A stretch of 46,738 nucleotides of DNA from positions 81,157 to 127,894 of the forward strand of contig JAKSVH010000003.1 in assembly GCA_024408085.1 (NCBI GenBank). Reading direction: 5' to 3'. Made by a program: the position numbers and the translations under genes. The notes below the pieces were generated by a model. That model searched no databases, was not told the DNA's origin, and worked only from the letters and a program-made list of their open reading frames with translations. The first letter of the stretch is position 1. Each line of letters opens with the position of its first letter. Shown here one piece after another: positions 7,661-14,727 of the stretch. This DNA is from Bacilli bacterium. GTDB lineage: Bacteria; Bacillota_I; Bacilli_A; RFN20; CAG-826.

Positions 7661-8863
7661 ATGGAACAAGTATATAAAATTTACAATGACGGAAGTCATT
7701 ATATAGGAACAAAATTTTTTCGTTTACCGGAAACAAAAATGGACGAAGAAGATGGGGGATTATATTATTGTGATAAGAAACCATTAGAAAAGAACGAGAA
7801 CGTGTCTTTTAAAGAATTTCGTTCTGAAAATATTGTAAAACACAAAGAGGAACAATCCTTTAATATTAATAATGAATTATCAAAAGAATTTAAAAAGGTT
7901 TTACGTAAATATTTAGTTCGTTTTTCAAATATAGATGATTTAGAAAGATTTACAATTAAAACCGCTTTTAAATCATTAAAAGAAAAATCAAAAAAACATA
8001 GTGAATTTATATTAAAACCTTTTGAGGTTAATAAAGAAGATTTACACGCGATCTTTGTAACTTCTATTTCAGAAGATTTAAAAACAATTATTAAGAATAA
8101 TGTCACTTATCTTTTGAGAAATGGAAATGAGAACGAAGAAATTTATAATTTTCTTTTTGAAAAATATATTTCTTTGTTTTCTGAAATATTTAGTAATAAT
8201 TTTGAAAAATATAAATTTATTATTAGTAATTACTTAAAATTTCATATTGGTAATTTTTCTTACGTTGAAAAGAAGAATCTATCAAGTAGAGTTAAACGAT
8301 TTAGGATTAAAGCATATTCTAATCGTTGGAATTATTTTGTAACTTTTACATATGATGATGAAAAGATGGATGAGAAAACATTTAAAACAAAGTTAAAAAA
8401 ACGTTTGTCTAATCTTCATAATCGTAAAGGTTGGAAATATATGGGTGTATTTGAAAAATCACCAAAGGATAGATTACATTTTCACGCATTACTATATATA
8501 CCTTCTGGTTCAATGATTGGTGAAATCTGTTCTATTAGTGATTATTCAACGAAGAATCATCGTAAACAAGTTCGATTTGAAAATACGGATTTCAGAAATA
8601 AGTTTGGAATTAATGATTTTAAACCTTTGAATCCTTTTGAAATCAAAAGAACAGATATTTTAAATTACATTACAAAGTATATTGGGAAATCAAATGAACG
8701 TATCTTTTATAGTCGTTCAATCCCTACATTTCTATATGTAAAATTCAATGATGAGAATCAATGCGTGGTAACACGCATTATTGAAGATATGATTATTCAT
8801 TATGTTTTATTTGATGATTGTTTGATTACTTCTATACCTATCAATATGAAAAGGAATTGTTAG
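7661..8863 (+). CDS. HUH-superfamily rolling-circle replication initiation protein
   Basis: 400 aa from ATG 7661. A longer frame starts with TTG at 7637, but GAGGTGG at 7649-7655 is ideally placed for 7661. The three motifs of rolling-circle initiators are in order: motif 1 FVTFTY at 226-231, motif 2 HFHALL with metal-binding His273 and His275, motif 3 NYITKYIGK with candidate nucleophile Tyr336 (or Tyr340) and Lys339. This motif 3 style resembles initiators of Microviridae and filamentous phages. The enzyme should nick the plus-strand origin, stay covalently bound to the 5' end, and start rolling-circle synthesis with host polymerase. The ~220-residue N-terminal part is Lys/Glu-rich and of unknown role. 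The GC-rich hairpin region 330 bases downstream is the best candidate origin. Confidence 0.8.
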   Translation: MEQVYKIYNDGSHYIGTKFFRLPETKMDEEDGGLYYCDKKPLEKNENVSFKEFRSENIVKHKEEQSFNINNELSKEFKKVLRKYLVRFSNIDDLERFTIKTAFKSLKEKSKKHSEFILKPFEVNKEDLHAIFVTSISEDLKTIIKNNVTYLLRNGNENEEIYNFLFEKYISLFSEIFSNNFEKYKFIISNYLKFHIGNFSYVEKKNLSSRVKRFRIKAYSNRWNYFVTFTYDDEKMDEKTFKTKLKKRLSNLHNRKGWKYMGVFEKSPKDRLHFHALLYIPSGSMIGEICSISDYSTKNHRKQVRFENTDFRNKFGINDFKPLNPFEIKRTDILNYITKYIGKSNERIFYSRSIPTFLYVKFNDENQCVVTRIIEDMIIHYVLFDDCLITSIPINMKRNC

Positions 8864-8882
8864 AGGGCTTTTAAATTAAAAG

Positions 8883-8909
8883 AAATTTAGGATTGTTGTC
8901 CTAATTTTT
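8883..8909 (+). terminator. Rho-independent terminator after rep
   Basis: TTAGGA (8887-8892), loop TTGTTG, TCCTAA (8899-8904), then TTTTT. Flanking A and T runs can extend the stem across one mismatch. Confidence 0.65.
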
Positions 8910-8933
8910 GTCGTATTTAGAAACTGAAAATTT

Positions 8934-8961
8934 TGGATTTTTTAGTGATTTTAGGTAAAAT
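8934..8961 (+). promoter_or_regulatory. Candidate promoter for the second ribbon-helix-helix gene
   Basis: TTGGAT (8934-8939), 16 bases, TAAAAT (8956-8961), located after the rep terminator and 32 bases ahead of the start at 8994. Confidence 0.4.
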
Positions 8962-8993
8962 TTATTCAATAATTGTTGTAGGAAGTAAAATGT

Positions 8994-9164
8994 ATGATCA
9001 AAAAAGAAAATTCGTTAGTTCAGATAACGTTAACACCGCAAAATTTAGTAAAGTTAAATCAAATCCAAAAGGATTTGGAAGAAAAGTTGGGTATAACTTT
9101 AACAAAGAGCAAAGTCATCGGTCTGTTGATAAGTCAATATGAAATAGCAAACGTCAAAAAGTAG
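8994..9164 (+). CDS. Second ribbon-helix-helix DNA-binding protein (56 aa)
   Basis: 56 aa, read in a frame one base ahead of a slightly longer spurious frame on the same strand. The protein begins MIKKENSLVQITLTP and continues with a helix (QNLVKLNQIQKDLEEKLG), then TLTKSKVIGLLISQYE. This is the strand-helix-helix order of CopG/Arc/MetJ proteins: alternating VQITL strand, amphipathic helix A, and helix B opened by T-K-S. AGGA lies about ten bases before the ATG, and a promoter-like sequence is upstream. It sits alone between the rep terminator and the putative origin region, a usual place for a replication or lysogeny repressor. The overlapping frame starting at 8933/8990 gives a basic, unstructured sequence with no family features and is taken as the shadow. 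Confidence 0.75.
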   Translation: MIKKENSLVQITLTPQNLVKLNQIQKDLEEKLGITLTKSKVIGLLISQYEIANVKK

Positions 9165-9189
9165 GGTTTATATTGTATATAAAATAAGA

Positions 9190-9243
9190 GTGGGTATAGG
9201 CGGTTAAACGCAAATTCGCGTGTCCGCCTAACCACCTTTTTTT
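9190..9243 (+). terminator. GC-rich hairpin A with T-run: terminator and/or replication element
   Basis: AGGCGG (9198-9203) pairs with CCGCCT (9224-9229). An inner stem ACGC/GCGT (around 9208-9220) and an outer GTGG/CCAC extend it. TTTTTTT follows at 9237-9243. The T-run makes it a good terminator for the 56-aa gene. Its GC content stands out strongly from surrounding DNA, and it neighbours hairpin B, so it may also act as DNA structure in replication or packaging. Confidence 0.6.
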
Positions 9244-9259
9244 ATAAATTAACTACTTG

Positions 9260-9319
9260 GACGTGCTATGTATTGGCGGACGCAACGCGGACGACACTTG
9301 TTTTTATACATAGCACGTC
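9260..9319. other. Long hairpin B: candidate rolling-circle origin / packaging signal
   Basis: A perfect 14-bp inverted repeat, GACGTGCTATGTAT (9260-9273) / ATACATAGCACGTC (9306-9319), encloses a 32-base loop. The loop holds a direct repeat GCGGACG twice (7-mers four bases apart) and then ACACTTGTTTTT. The GGCGGAC of the loop is also complementary to GTCCGCC in hairpin A. It is non-coding. Filamentous phages keep their origin and packaging signal as hairpins in the intergenic region near rep, so this is the best candidate here. The repeats are visible; the function is inferred. Confidence 0.55.
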
Positions 9320-9381
9320 TAATACTCACTAACCGAAATTTAATTGAGGTTAATATATTAAAAGTTAAAAATTAAAAGTTA

Positions 9382-9411
9382 TTGACTAGTTCATCACTTT
9401 ATCATTATAAT
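9382..9411 (+). promoter_or_regulatory. Promoter of the DDE recombinase gene
   Basis: TTGACT (9382-9387), 18 bases, TATAAT (9406-9411). The direct repeat AAAGTTAAAAATTAAAAGTT lies just upstream. It would give a leader of about 65 bases before the start at 9484. Confidence 0.65.
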
Positions 9412-9424
9412 AAAATCACTTAAC

Positions 9425-9462
9425 CCGTAAATGTCTAATTTTTTTAGATATTTGCGGTTTTT
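9425..9462 (+). terminator. Attenuator-like hairpin in the recombinase leader
   Basis: CCGTAAATGTCTAA (9425-9438) pairs with TTAGATATTTGCGG (9444-9457) over 14 bp with two G-U pairs, a TTTTT loop and a TTTTT run behind it. It lies between the promoter at 9382 and the start codon at 9484, so every transcript from that promoter must pass it. It would reduce recombinase expression unless terminator formation is prevented. Confidence 0.55.
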
Positions 9463-9483
9463 CGTAAAAAGTGAGGTGATTTT

Positions 9484-10449
9484 ATGAATTCAGTTGGAAA
9501 TTATAATAGTCCGTATTCGGCAAAGGAAAAGTATCATATTTTATCTATGCTTGGTAATTATGATAAAGAGTTTATTTGCCATCGTTATCATTGTTCTGTA
9601 AGGTCAATTTATAGGTGGAAAAGGTTATATGATGGTTCTATTGAATCATTAGAAAATAAATCTTCACGTCCGCATAATTCACCACGTAGGCAAACGGATG
9701 AGGAAATTCTTAATATTCATAAACTCATCAAACGCAATCCAAATATTTCGTTAAATGAATTATATGGAAAATTGAGATTGAATTATGGTTATTCTCGTAA
9801 TCCGGTAACCTTATATCGTTATTTAAGAAAGATTGGTTATTTTAAGGATTTGTCTAAAACGAGAAATAACTATAAACCTAAACCTTATGACACACCGGTT
9901 CATATTGGGGAAAAATGTCAATTAGATGTAAAAGTTGTTCCTTATGAGTGTAGAGTTAAAGGTGTTCCATTTGATATGAATTTTTATCAATATACTATTA
10001 TTGATGAGGCAACACGTGAAAGGTTCATTTATCCTTACAAAGAACAATGTGCGTATTCCACGTGTGATTTTATAAGACGAGCAATCGCATTTTTTGGTTA
10101 CAAACCTAAAATTATTCAAACTGATAACGGACAAGAGTTTACATATTTGGTTCAAACTAAAAAAGATAAAGTTCATCCTATGGATTTATTGTGTAAAGAA
10201 TTAGGTATCACGCACGTATTAATTAAACCACGCACACCGCGACATAATGGAAAAGTTGAACGTAGTCATAGATCTGATAATGAAAGATTTTATAAATATT
10301 TGAAATTCTATTCTTATGATGATTTAGTTTATCAGATGAAGAATTATTTAAAACGTTCTAACGATATTCCATCGTCTGCTATTGGTTGGAAAACACCTAA
10401 TCAAATGAGAAAAGAATTTTTATTAAAAGATCTTGGTATTTTTGAATAA
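9484..10449 (+). CDS. IS481-like DDE transposase/integrase, probably the phage integration enzyme
   Basis: 321 aa. An N-terminal helix-turn-helix pair (about residues 10-110, with VRSIYRWKRLY and a second HTH around NPVTLYRYLRK) precedes an rve-type catalytic core. The DDE residues are Asp148 (QLDVK), Asp214 (TDNGQEF) and Glu259 (RHNGKVERSH). The spacing of 44 residues between the second Asp and Glu is longer than the usual ~35, because of an insertion around YLVQTKKDKVHP. AGTGAGGT seven bases ahead of the ATG matches the ribosome sites of the phage genes. There is no second IS gene and no obvious terminal repeats immediately around it, so it looks like an integral gene of the phage rather than a separate insertion sequence. 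Spiroplasma plectroviruses are known to carry transposase genes in this role. Confidence 0.75.
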   Translation: MNSVGNYNSPYSAKEKYHILSMLGNYDKEFICHRYHCSVRSIYRWKRLYDGSIESLENKSSRPHNSPRRQTDEEILNIHKLIKRNPNISLNELYGKLRLNYGYSRNPVTLYRYLRKIGYFKDLSKTRNNYKPKPYDTPVHIGEKCQLDVKVVPYECRVKGVPFDMNFYQYTIIDEATRERFIYPYKEQCAYSTCDFIRRAIAFFGYKPKIIQTDNGQEFTYLVQTKKDKVHPMDLLCKELGITHVLIKPRTPRHNGKVERSHRSDNERFYKYLKFYSYDDLVYQMKNYLKRSNDIPSSAIGWKTPNQMRKEFLLKDLGIFE

Positions 10450-10454
10450 ATAAC

Positions 10455-10548
10455 TTAATAACATAGTTATTAATTTCAAAACCAATTCTTTTTGTCATAC
10501 TTTCTTAATGGAAAAAAAGCACCATTTTTATATATTTGGTGTTTTTTT
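10455..10548. terminator. Inverted repeat and bidirectional terminator at the element/chromosome junction
   Basis: A perfect inverted repeat TTAATAAC-ATA-GTTATTAA (10455-10473) lies just after the recombinase stop. A bidirectional terminator follows: an A-run, CACCA (10520-10524), an AT loop, TGGTG (10537-10541) and seven T. It would stop both the plus-strand recombinase and the minus-strand 5'-nucleotidase transcripts. The right end of the mobile element must be in or near this region; no target duplication can be seen without the left end. Confidence 0.65.
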
Positions 10549-10596
10549 CTTCTAAAAATAAAATTATAAAAAATAAATGCGATTAATTCTTACTTT

Positions 10597-12234
10597 TTAG
10601 TGAAAAGGGTTTGACAATTTTTCAAAAAGTAATTGTTCTCTTGCAAATATTGGATTTGTAAAAGAATAATAGCTTGATTCAAAAGACTTTTCAGAGTTTT
10701 CTAGCAAGTAATCTTTTAAGATTTCGCGATAAATATAAGGCTCATTATTCTTCTTTAAATAGCCTATAATTTCTAACTCTGGGAAGTTGTCATATTTTCT
10801 TTGTGAGTCACAATGGAATGCAAGATAATCAAGACAAGCTACTTTGTAGACTCCATCATATCTGATGTCAATCGAAGGTTCAGCACGATATAAATTATTT
10901 CTAAATCTAAGCATGTTTGCAGCTTCTCTTCCGGTTACTTCAATAACATAAACTGCGTTATCAAATGGGAAAATATTGTATAAATCAGAGTAGGTCATTG
11001 TTGAACTATAATGTGATGCTCTAGCATAGTTGGTATAAGCAAAATCAACAGTAAATCCTTCGCTCACAGCTTCATTATAAATTGCTTCTGCCATTAAGTT
11101 TGGAAGTTGTTCACTTGAATAGAACGGACCTGATAAATTAGTTGATAAAACTTGGCTTCCGATGTCTTTTGTTTGAGCATCATATTTATCTAAAATGCCC
11201 TGGATTTCTGGGTCAATTTTGTAATTTAGTTCACTTTTTACGTTGTATGATGAAATTGTGGTGACACTTGTTGAAGCATCCACAATTTGGTTTGTTTCAA
11301 AGTTGTAATACATTGTGACTTCACCAATAATTTCTCCATAGCTACCAAATTGCGCAAAGCTAACATTGTTTACTGAAGTTAGTTCCTGTTTATGAGTGTG
11401 AGCATTCAAGACGAAATCAACATAACGTTTCTTAGAAACGCTTGAGATTTTTGTAAACGATAAATCAAGCATTTGGTCAAAAGAGGAATGCGAAGAAGCA
11501 ATAATAACATCACAATTTTTCTTTGTTCTTAGGAAATCTGAAACTTCTTTAATTTTTTCGGTTTGATTTGTAAAAGAAACATTTTGTACAAGCTGTGTTG
11601 AAATAGAAGTGATTTGATCTTCTCCAATGGTTCCAATAATTCCAACTTTTAAGCCATTATCTAAAACATAAGTTGCATACGATTTACCAAATTGTTCTTG
11701 TTGAGTTTCTCCGGTTCTTTTTGACTCCCAGTTGTAGTCATAAACGTTTGCAGCAAGGTTTGGAAAATTAGTTGATTTTACGTTGTTTTTAAAAGCGTCT
11801 ACACCCCAGTCAAAATCGTGGTTTCCGACAATTCTTGCAGATAAATCTGCATTTTCAAAAACTTCGTTAATTAGTTTGCCTTTATTGTAGTTAGATTCTA
11901 ACGATCCTTGCCAGGTATCTCCAGAGTCTATAAATAATGTATTTGGTTCAGCAGTTTTTGCTTTCATGTATGAGCCAAGATAACCAAGCCCCATTTGTTG
12001 ACCATCTTCTTTTATTGCACCATGAAAATCATTGATGCCGTAAATATAAAATGGCTGAATACCAGATGTTGGTCTACTAGCACTATCGTTTTTTATTTCA
12101 TAGCCATTAAATTTTTCTGCTACTGGTTCAGGATCTGGATTTAAATGTTCAGGTTCTTTTTCCCCGCCTTGAGTGCATGAAAACAAGGACAAGCAGAGTA
12201 GCGGCGTGATTGATGTTAGAATAAACTTACGCAT
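10597..12234 (-). CDS. 5'-nucleotidase / UshA-type metallophosphatase lipoprotein
   Basis: 545 aa from the ATG at 12234. A frame nine codons longer exists, but 12234 begins a good lipoprotein signal (MRKFILTSITPLLCLSLFSC, lipobox LFSC, Cys20). The calcineurin-like phosphoesterase domain shows the metal ligands in order: INDFHG, DSGDTWQGS, VGNHDFDWG, the His in SSHSSFD, and NAHTHKQE. The C-terminal 5'-nucleotidase substrate domain begins near VLSTNLSG. The enzyme is anchored on the outer face of the membrane and hydrolyses extracellular nucleotides or 2',3'-cyclic nucleotides for salvage; the exact substrate cannot be read from sequence. TATAAT at 12241-12246 ends six bases before the ATG and no ribosome site is present, so the mRNA is probably leaderless. 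Confidence 0.85.
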   Translation of the reverse strand: MRKFILTSITPLLCLSLFSCTQGGEKEPEHLNPDPEPVAEKFNGYEIKNDSASRPTSGIQPFYIYGINDFHGAIKEDGQQMGLGYLGSYMKAKTAEPNTLFIDSGDTWQGSLESNYNKGKLINEVFENADLSARIVGNHDFDWGVDAFKNNVKSTNFPNLAANVYDYNWESKRTGETQQEQFGKSYATYVLDNGLKVGIIGTIGEDQITSISTQLVQNVSFTNQTEKIKEVSDFLRTKKNCDVIIASSHSSFDQMLDLSFTKISSVSKKRYVDFVLNAHTHKQELTSVNNVSFAQFGSYGEIIGEVTMYYNFETNQIVDASTSVTTISSYNVKSELNYKIDPEIQGILDKYDAQTKDIGSQVLSTNLSGPFYSSEQLPNLMAEAIYNEAVSEGFTVDFAYTNYARASHYSSTMTYSDLYNIFPFDNAVYVIEVTGREAANMLRFRNNLYRAEPSIDIRYDGVYKVACLDYLAFHCDSQRKYDNFPELEIIGYLKKNNEPYIYREILKDYLLENSEKSFESSYYSFTNPIFAREQLLFEKLSNPFH

Positions 12235-12265
12235 AAATATATTATACACGAAATAACGCATAAAA

Positions 12266-12296
12266 AAACGATAGGAATTCCTACCGTTTTTATTTA
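12266..12296 (-). terminator. Terminator of the thrS operon
   Basis: The stem ACGATAGGAATTCCTACCGT (about 12267-12288) is a near-perfect palindrome flanked by A/T runs. On the minus strand it is followed by seven T, just downstream of the 221-aa gene. Confidence 0.7.
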
Positions 12297-12306
12297 TAAA
12301 TTTAAC

Positions 12307-12972
12307 TTATTTGCGTAAAGTAAATTGAGCAGTTTTGTTTATTAACAAATCGCCTTTTGCTTCCCATAAAGCATCTTTGTACCAAGCTGGAGTTTTTGAA
12401 TCAACTGAGCTTTCTCTTTCTTTTAAAGAGGCATCAGCTTTTTCAATTTCTGGTCTATTTGTTTGAAGTGCTTTAACTTTCTTGCTTCTAATTACTGTTG
12501 CAAGAACGCAGCCAGCTGCTGCAAGTGCGCCAACAATAATTAGGGCAATTGCAATACCTTTTTGTTCTTCTGGAAGTGGAAGGACTCCTGCAGTGGTCAT
12601 AATGCCAAAGAATAAGCAGAATAATCCAACGCACATAAGGAAGATAGAAAGTGGGCCAAAAGCCTTACCGTTTAAGAGTTTTAGTTTGCGATCTAATTCG
12701 TCTCTTTCTTTCTTTAACGCCTTGCGTTCATCCTTAACTTTAGTGTATTCATCAAGTTCTGGACCTTCTTTACAATCGACAAATCCAATGATTCTAAAAA
12801 CCTTTTCTTTTTCGGTTCTTGTTGAACCATCTGAATTACGAGATACTGTGTTAACGTATTCTTCATTAACTCCAATATCGAATTGGTAGCCACCTTTTTC
12901 GACAAAGTCGTTTAATTTGTTTGCTGCTTGTTTAGCATCTTGTGCTGTGAAATTTACTGGATGTTTAGCCAT
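12307..12972 (-). CDS. Membrane protein with coiled coil, unknown function
   Basis: 221 aa. The N-terminal ~75 residues are soluble. A charged coiled-coil stretch (DERKALKKERDELDRKLK, about 82-100) leads into two membrane segments (about 107-130 and 138-162), then a cytoplasmic tail. AAGGAG precedes the start by eight bases. It lies 11 bases after thrS and ends at a terminator, so it is co-transcribed with thrS under the T-box. No family was recognised, and the link to threonine charging may be only positional. Confidence 0.75.
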   Translation of the reverse strand: MAKHPVNFTAQDAKQAANKLNDFVEKGGYQFDIGVNEEYVNTVSRNSDGSTRTEKEKVFRIIGFVDCKEGPELDEYTKVKDERKALKKERDELDRKLKLLNGKAFGPLSIFLMCVGLFCLFFGIMTTAGVLPLPEEQKGIAIALIIVGALAAAGCVLATVIRSKKVKALQTNRPEIEKADASLKERESSVDSKTPAWYKDALWEAKGDLLINKTAQFTLRK

Positions 12973-12983
12973 CTTTTTTCTCC

Positions 12984-14708
12984 TTAATCTTCGTATTTCG
13001 GTAGTGCTCTTGAAGCAATTTCTTTCTTTAACATATCAAGGAATTCTTCAAGTTTAACTGTGTGTTGTGCTTTACAACCGAAGTGACGGTATGTAACTGT
13101 TCCTTCTTCTTTTTCGTGGTCACCAATGACAATGGTATAAGGAACTTTCTTAACTTGGGCATTTCTCATACGATAGCCAAGTTTATCTTCACCTGCATCT
13201 AAAGATGCACGTAAGCCAGCTTTCTTCATAATATCAACAATTTCCTTAGCTTTTTCTAAATGGAATTCATTGTTAACCGGAAGAACTCTGACATGTTCTG
13301 GAGACAACCATAACGGGAATGCTCCACCAAAGTTTTCAATGATGATACCGATGAATCTTTCGATAGAACCGAAACATGCACGGTGAATCATAACTGGACG
13401 GACTTTTTCACCTTTTTCATCAACGTAAGAAACGTCGAATCTTTCTGGTAAGTTCATATCAAGTTGGATTGTTCCACATTGCCAGACACGATTCATGCAG
13501 TCTCTAACTTTGAAGTCAAGTTTTGGACCATAGAATGCTCCATCACCAGGATTAATCTTGAATTCTTTTCCGCTTGCTTCGCAAACTTCTTGAAGAATTC
13601 TTTCGGATTCATTCCAAATATCGATTGATCCGATGTAGCCTTCTTCGGGACGCGTTGATAATTCAATCTTGTATTCAAGACCAAATAATGAATAGATTTC
13701 ATCATAGAGTTTTAAGATTGATCTAATTTCAGATTCAATTTGATCTGGACGAACGAATGTGTGTGCATCATCTTGTGTGAATGAACGAACACGGAATAAA
13801 CCATTAAGTGCACCTGAAGCTTCAAATCTATGGACGTGACCTAACTCAGCGTAGCGGAGTGGAAGTTCACGATAAGAATGTAAATCATTCTTGTAGCAGA
13901 GTATTGAACCTGGGCAGTTCATTGGCTTAATTGCAAATTCTTTTTCTTCAACTTCTGTTGTAAACATGTTGTCTTTGTAGTGATCCCAGTGGCCAGAAGT
14001 AATCCAAAGTTCTTTGGAAAGCATGATTGGTGTATCGACTAACATGTAATCATATTTTCTATGAACTTCTTTCCACATGTTTTCAAGTTCAGTACGTAAA
14101 ATCATTCCATTTGGAAGCCAGAAAGGGAATCCTGGACCAAATTCAGAAAGCATGAATAAGCCTAATTCTTTTCCGAGTTTACGGTGGTCTCTTTGCTTTC
14201 TATCTTCAAGCATTTTTAGATAATTATCTAAAGCTTGTCTTGATGGCCAAGATGTTCCGTAAATTCTAACTAATTGTTTGTTTTTAGAATCGCCTCTCCA
14301 ATATGCTCCTGCAATGTTTAAAAGTTTAAAGTTTTGAATCTTACCTGTGGATTCAACGTGATCACCTTTACAAAGGTCGAACCAATCGCCTTGACGGTAG
14401 ATTGAGATTTCTCCTTCGAATCCATCAATAAGTTCAAGTTTGTAAGGATTATCTTTGAAAAGTTCTTTAGCTTTTTCTTTAGAAATTACTTCTTTTACAA
14501 ACTTTTCATTCTTTGCAGCAATCTTGTGCATTTCTTTTTCAATTGCTGGTAAATCCTCTTCAGTAATTGGAGTTGGGAAATCAACATCGTAGTAGAATCC
14601 TTCTTCAATTGCTGGACCAAATCCAAACTTTGCACCTGGGTAAAGATGTGAAATTGCTTCAGCCATTAAGTGTGAAGTGGAGTGGTTTAATTTTTCAAAG
14701 TCGGTCAT
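12984..14708 (-). CDS. thrS: Threonyl-tRNA synthetase lacking the TGS domain
   Basis: 574 aa, about 65 shorter than the common bacterial form. The protein starts almost directly with the editing domain: HSTSH (His9, His13) and the CKGDH motif, the Zn-like site that hydrolyses Ser-tRNA(Thr). Class II catalytic motifs follow: motif 1 around GPGFPFWLPNG, the zinc Cys in KPMNCPG, motif 2 HRFEASGALNGLFRVRSFTQDDAH, the third zinc ligand in PVMIHRA, and motif 3 with SIERFIG. The anticodon-binding domain is C-terminal. AGGAGG lies seven bases before the ATG, and a T-box leader is upstream, so no N-terminal part is missing by sequence error. Loss of the TGS (N1) domain is also known in Mycoplasma ThrRS. 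Confidence 0.95.
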   Translation of the reverse strand: MTDFEKLNHSTSHLMAEAISHLYPGAKFGFGPAIEEGFYYDVDFPTPITEEDLPAIEKEMHKIAAKNEKFVKEVISKEKAKELFKDNPYKLELIDGFEGEISIYRQGDWFDLCKGDHVESTGKIQNFKLLNIAGAYWRGDSKNKQLVRIYGTSWPSRQALDNYLKMLEDRKQRDHRKLGKELGLFMLSEFGPGFPFWLPNGMILRTELENMWKEVHRKYDYMLVDTPIMLSKELWITSGHWDHYKDNMFTTEVEEKEFAIKPMNCPGSILCYKNDLHSYRELPLRYAELGHVHRFEASGALNGLFRVRSFTQDDAHTFVRPDQIESEIRSILKLYDEIYSLFGLEYKIELSTRPEEGYIGSIDIWNESERILQEVCEASGKEFKINPGDGAFYGPKLDFKVRDCMNRVWQCGTIQLDMNLPERFDVSYVDEKGEKVRPVMIHRACFGSIERFIGIIIENFGGAFPLWLSPEHVRVLPVNNEFHLEKAKEIVDIMKKAGLRASLDAGEDKLGYRMRNAQVKKVPYTIVIGDHEKEEGTVTYRHFGCKAQHTVKLEEFLDMLKKEIASRALPKYED

Positions 14709-14727
14709 ATTTTTACCTCCTAAAGTA

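Larger units (their letters stand above)
1..10500. mobile_element. Integrated filamentous-phage-like (inovirus/plectrovirus-like) element, left end outside window
   Basis: All genes from the left edge to 10449 run on the plus strand, are tightly packed, are clearly richer in A+T than the chromosome and favour CGT for arginine where neighbours use AGA. The set comprises exported or membrane-anchored proteins, a pIII-like protein, a multi-pass Zot/pI-like ATPase, an HUH Rep, two ribbon-helix-helix regulators, a GC-rich hairpin region and a DDE recombinase. This is the content expected of a filamentous ssDNA phage rather than a tailed phage or conjugative element: there is no terminase, portal, tail or relaxase/T4SS set. 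The right boundary lies somewhere in 10450-10596. No major coat gene is visible, but the left part of the element is missing. The assignment rests on gene content and order and is an inference. Confidence 0.65.

Noticed and set aside
8933-9142. 69-aa frame starting upstream of the second ribbon-helix-helix gene
   Set aside because: It covers the promoter and gives a featureless basic peptide, whereas the frame starting at 8994 encodes a clear ribbon-helix-helix protein. Only one of the two overlapping frames is likely to be real.
9484-10449. Independent insertion sequence inside the prophage
   Set aside because: No terminal inverted repeats or target duplication were seen close to the gene, and its ribosome site and composition match the phage genes. 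An IS with ends outside my recognition cannot be fully excluded.
12482-12889. 135-aa plus-strand frame inside the 221-aa membrane protein gene
   Set aside because: It is fully antisense to a gene with a good ribosome site, operon position and coherent membrane topology, and it has no family features.
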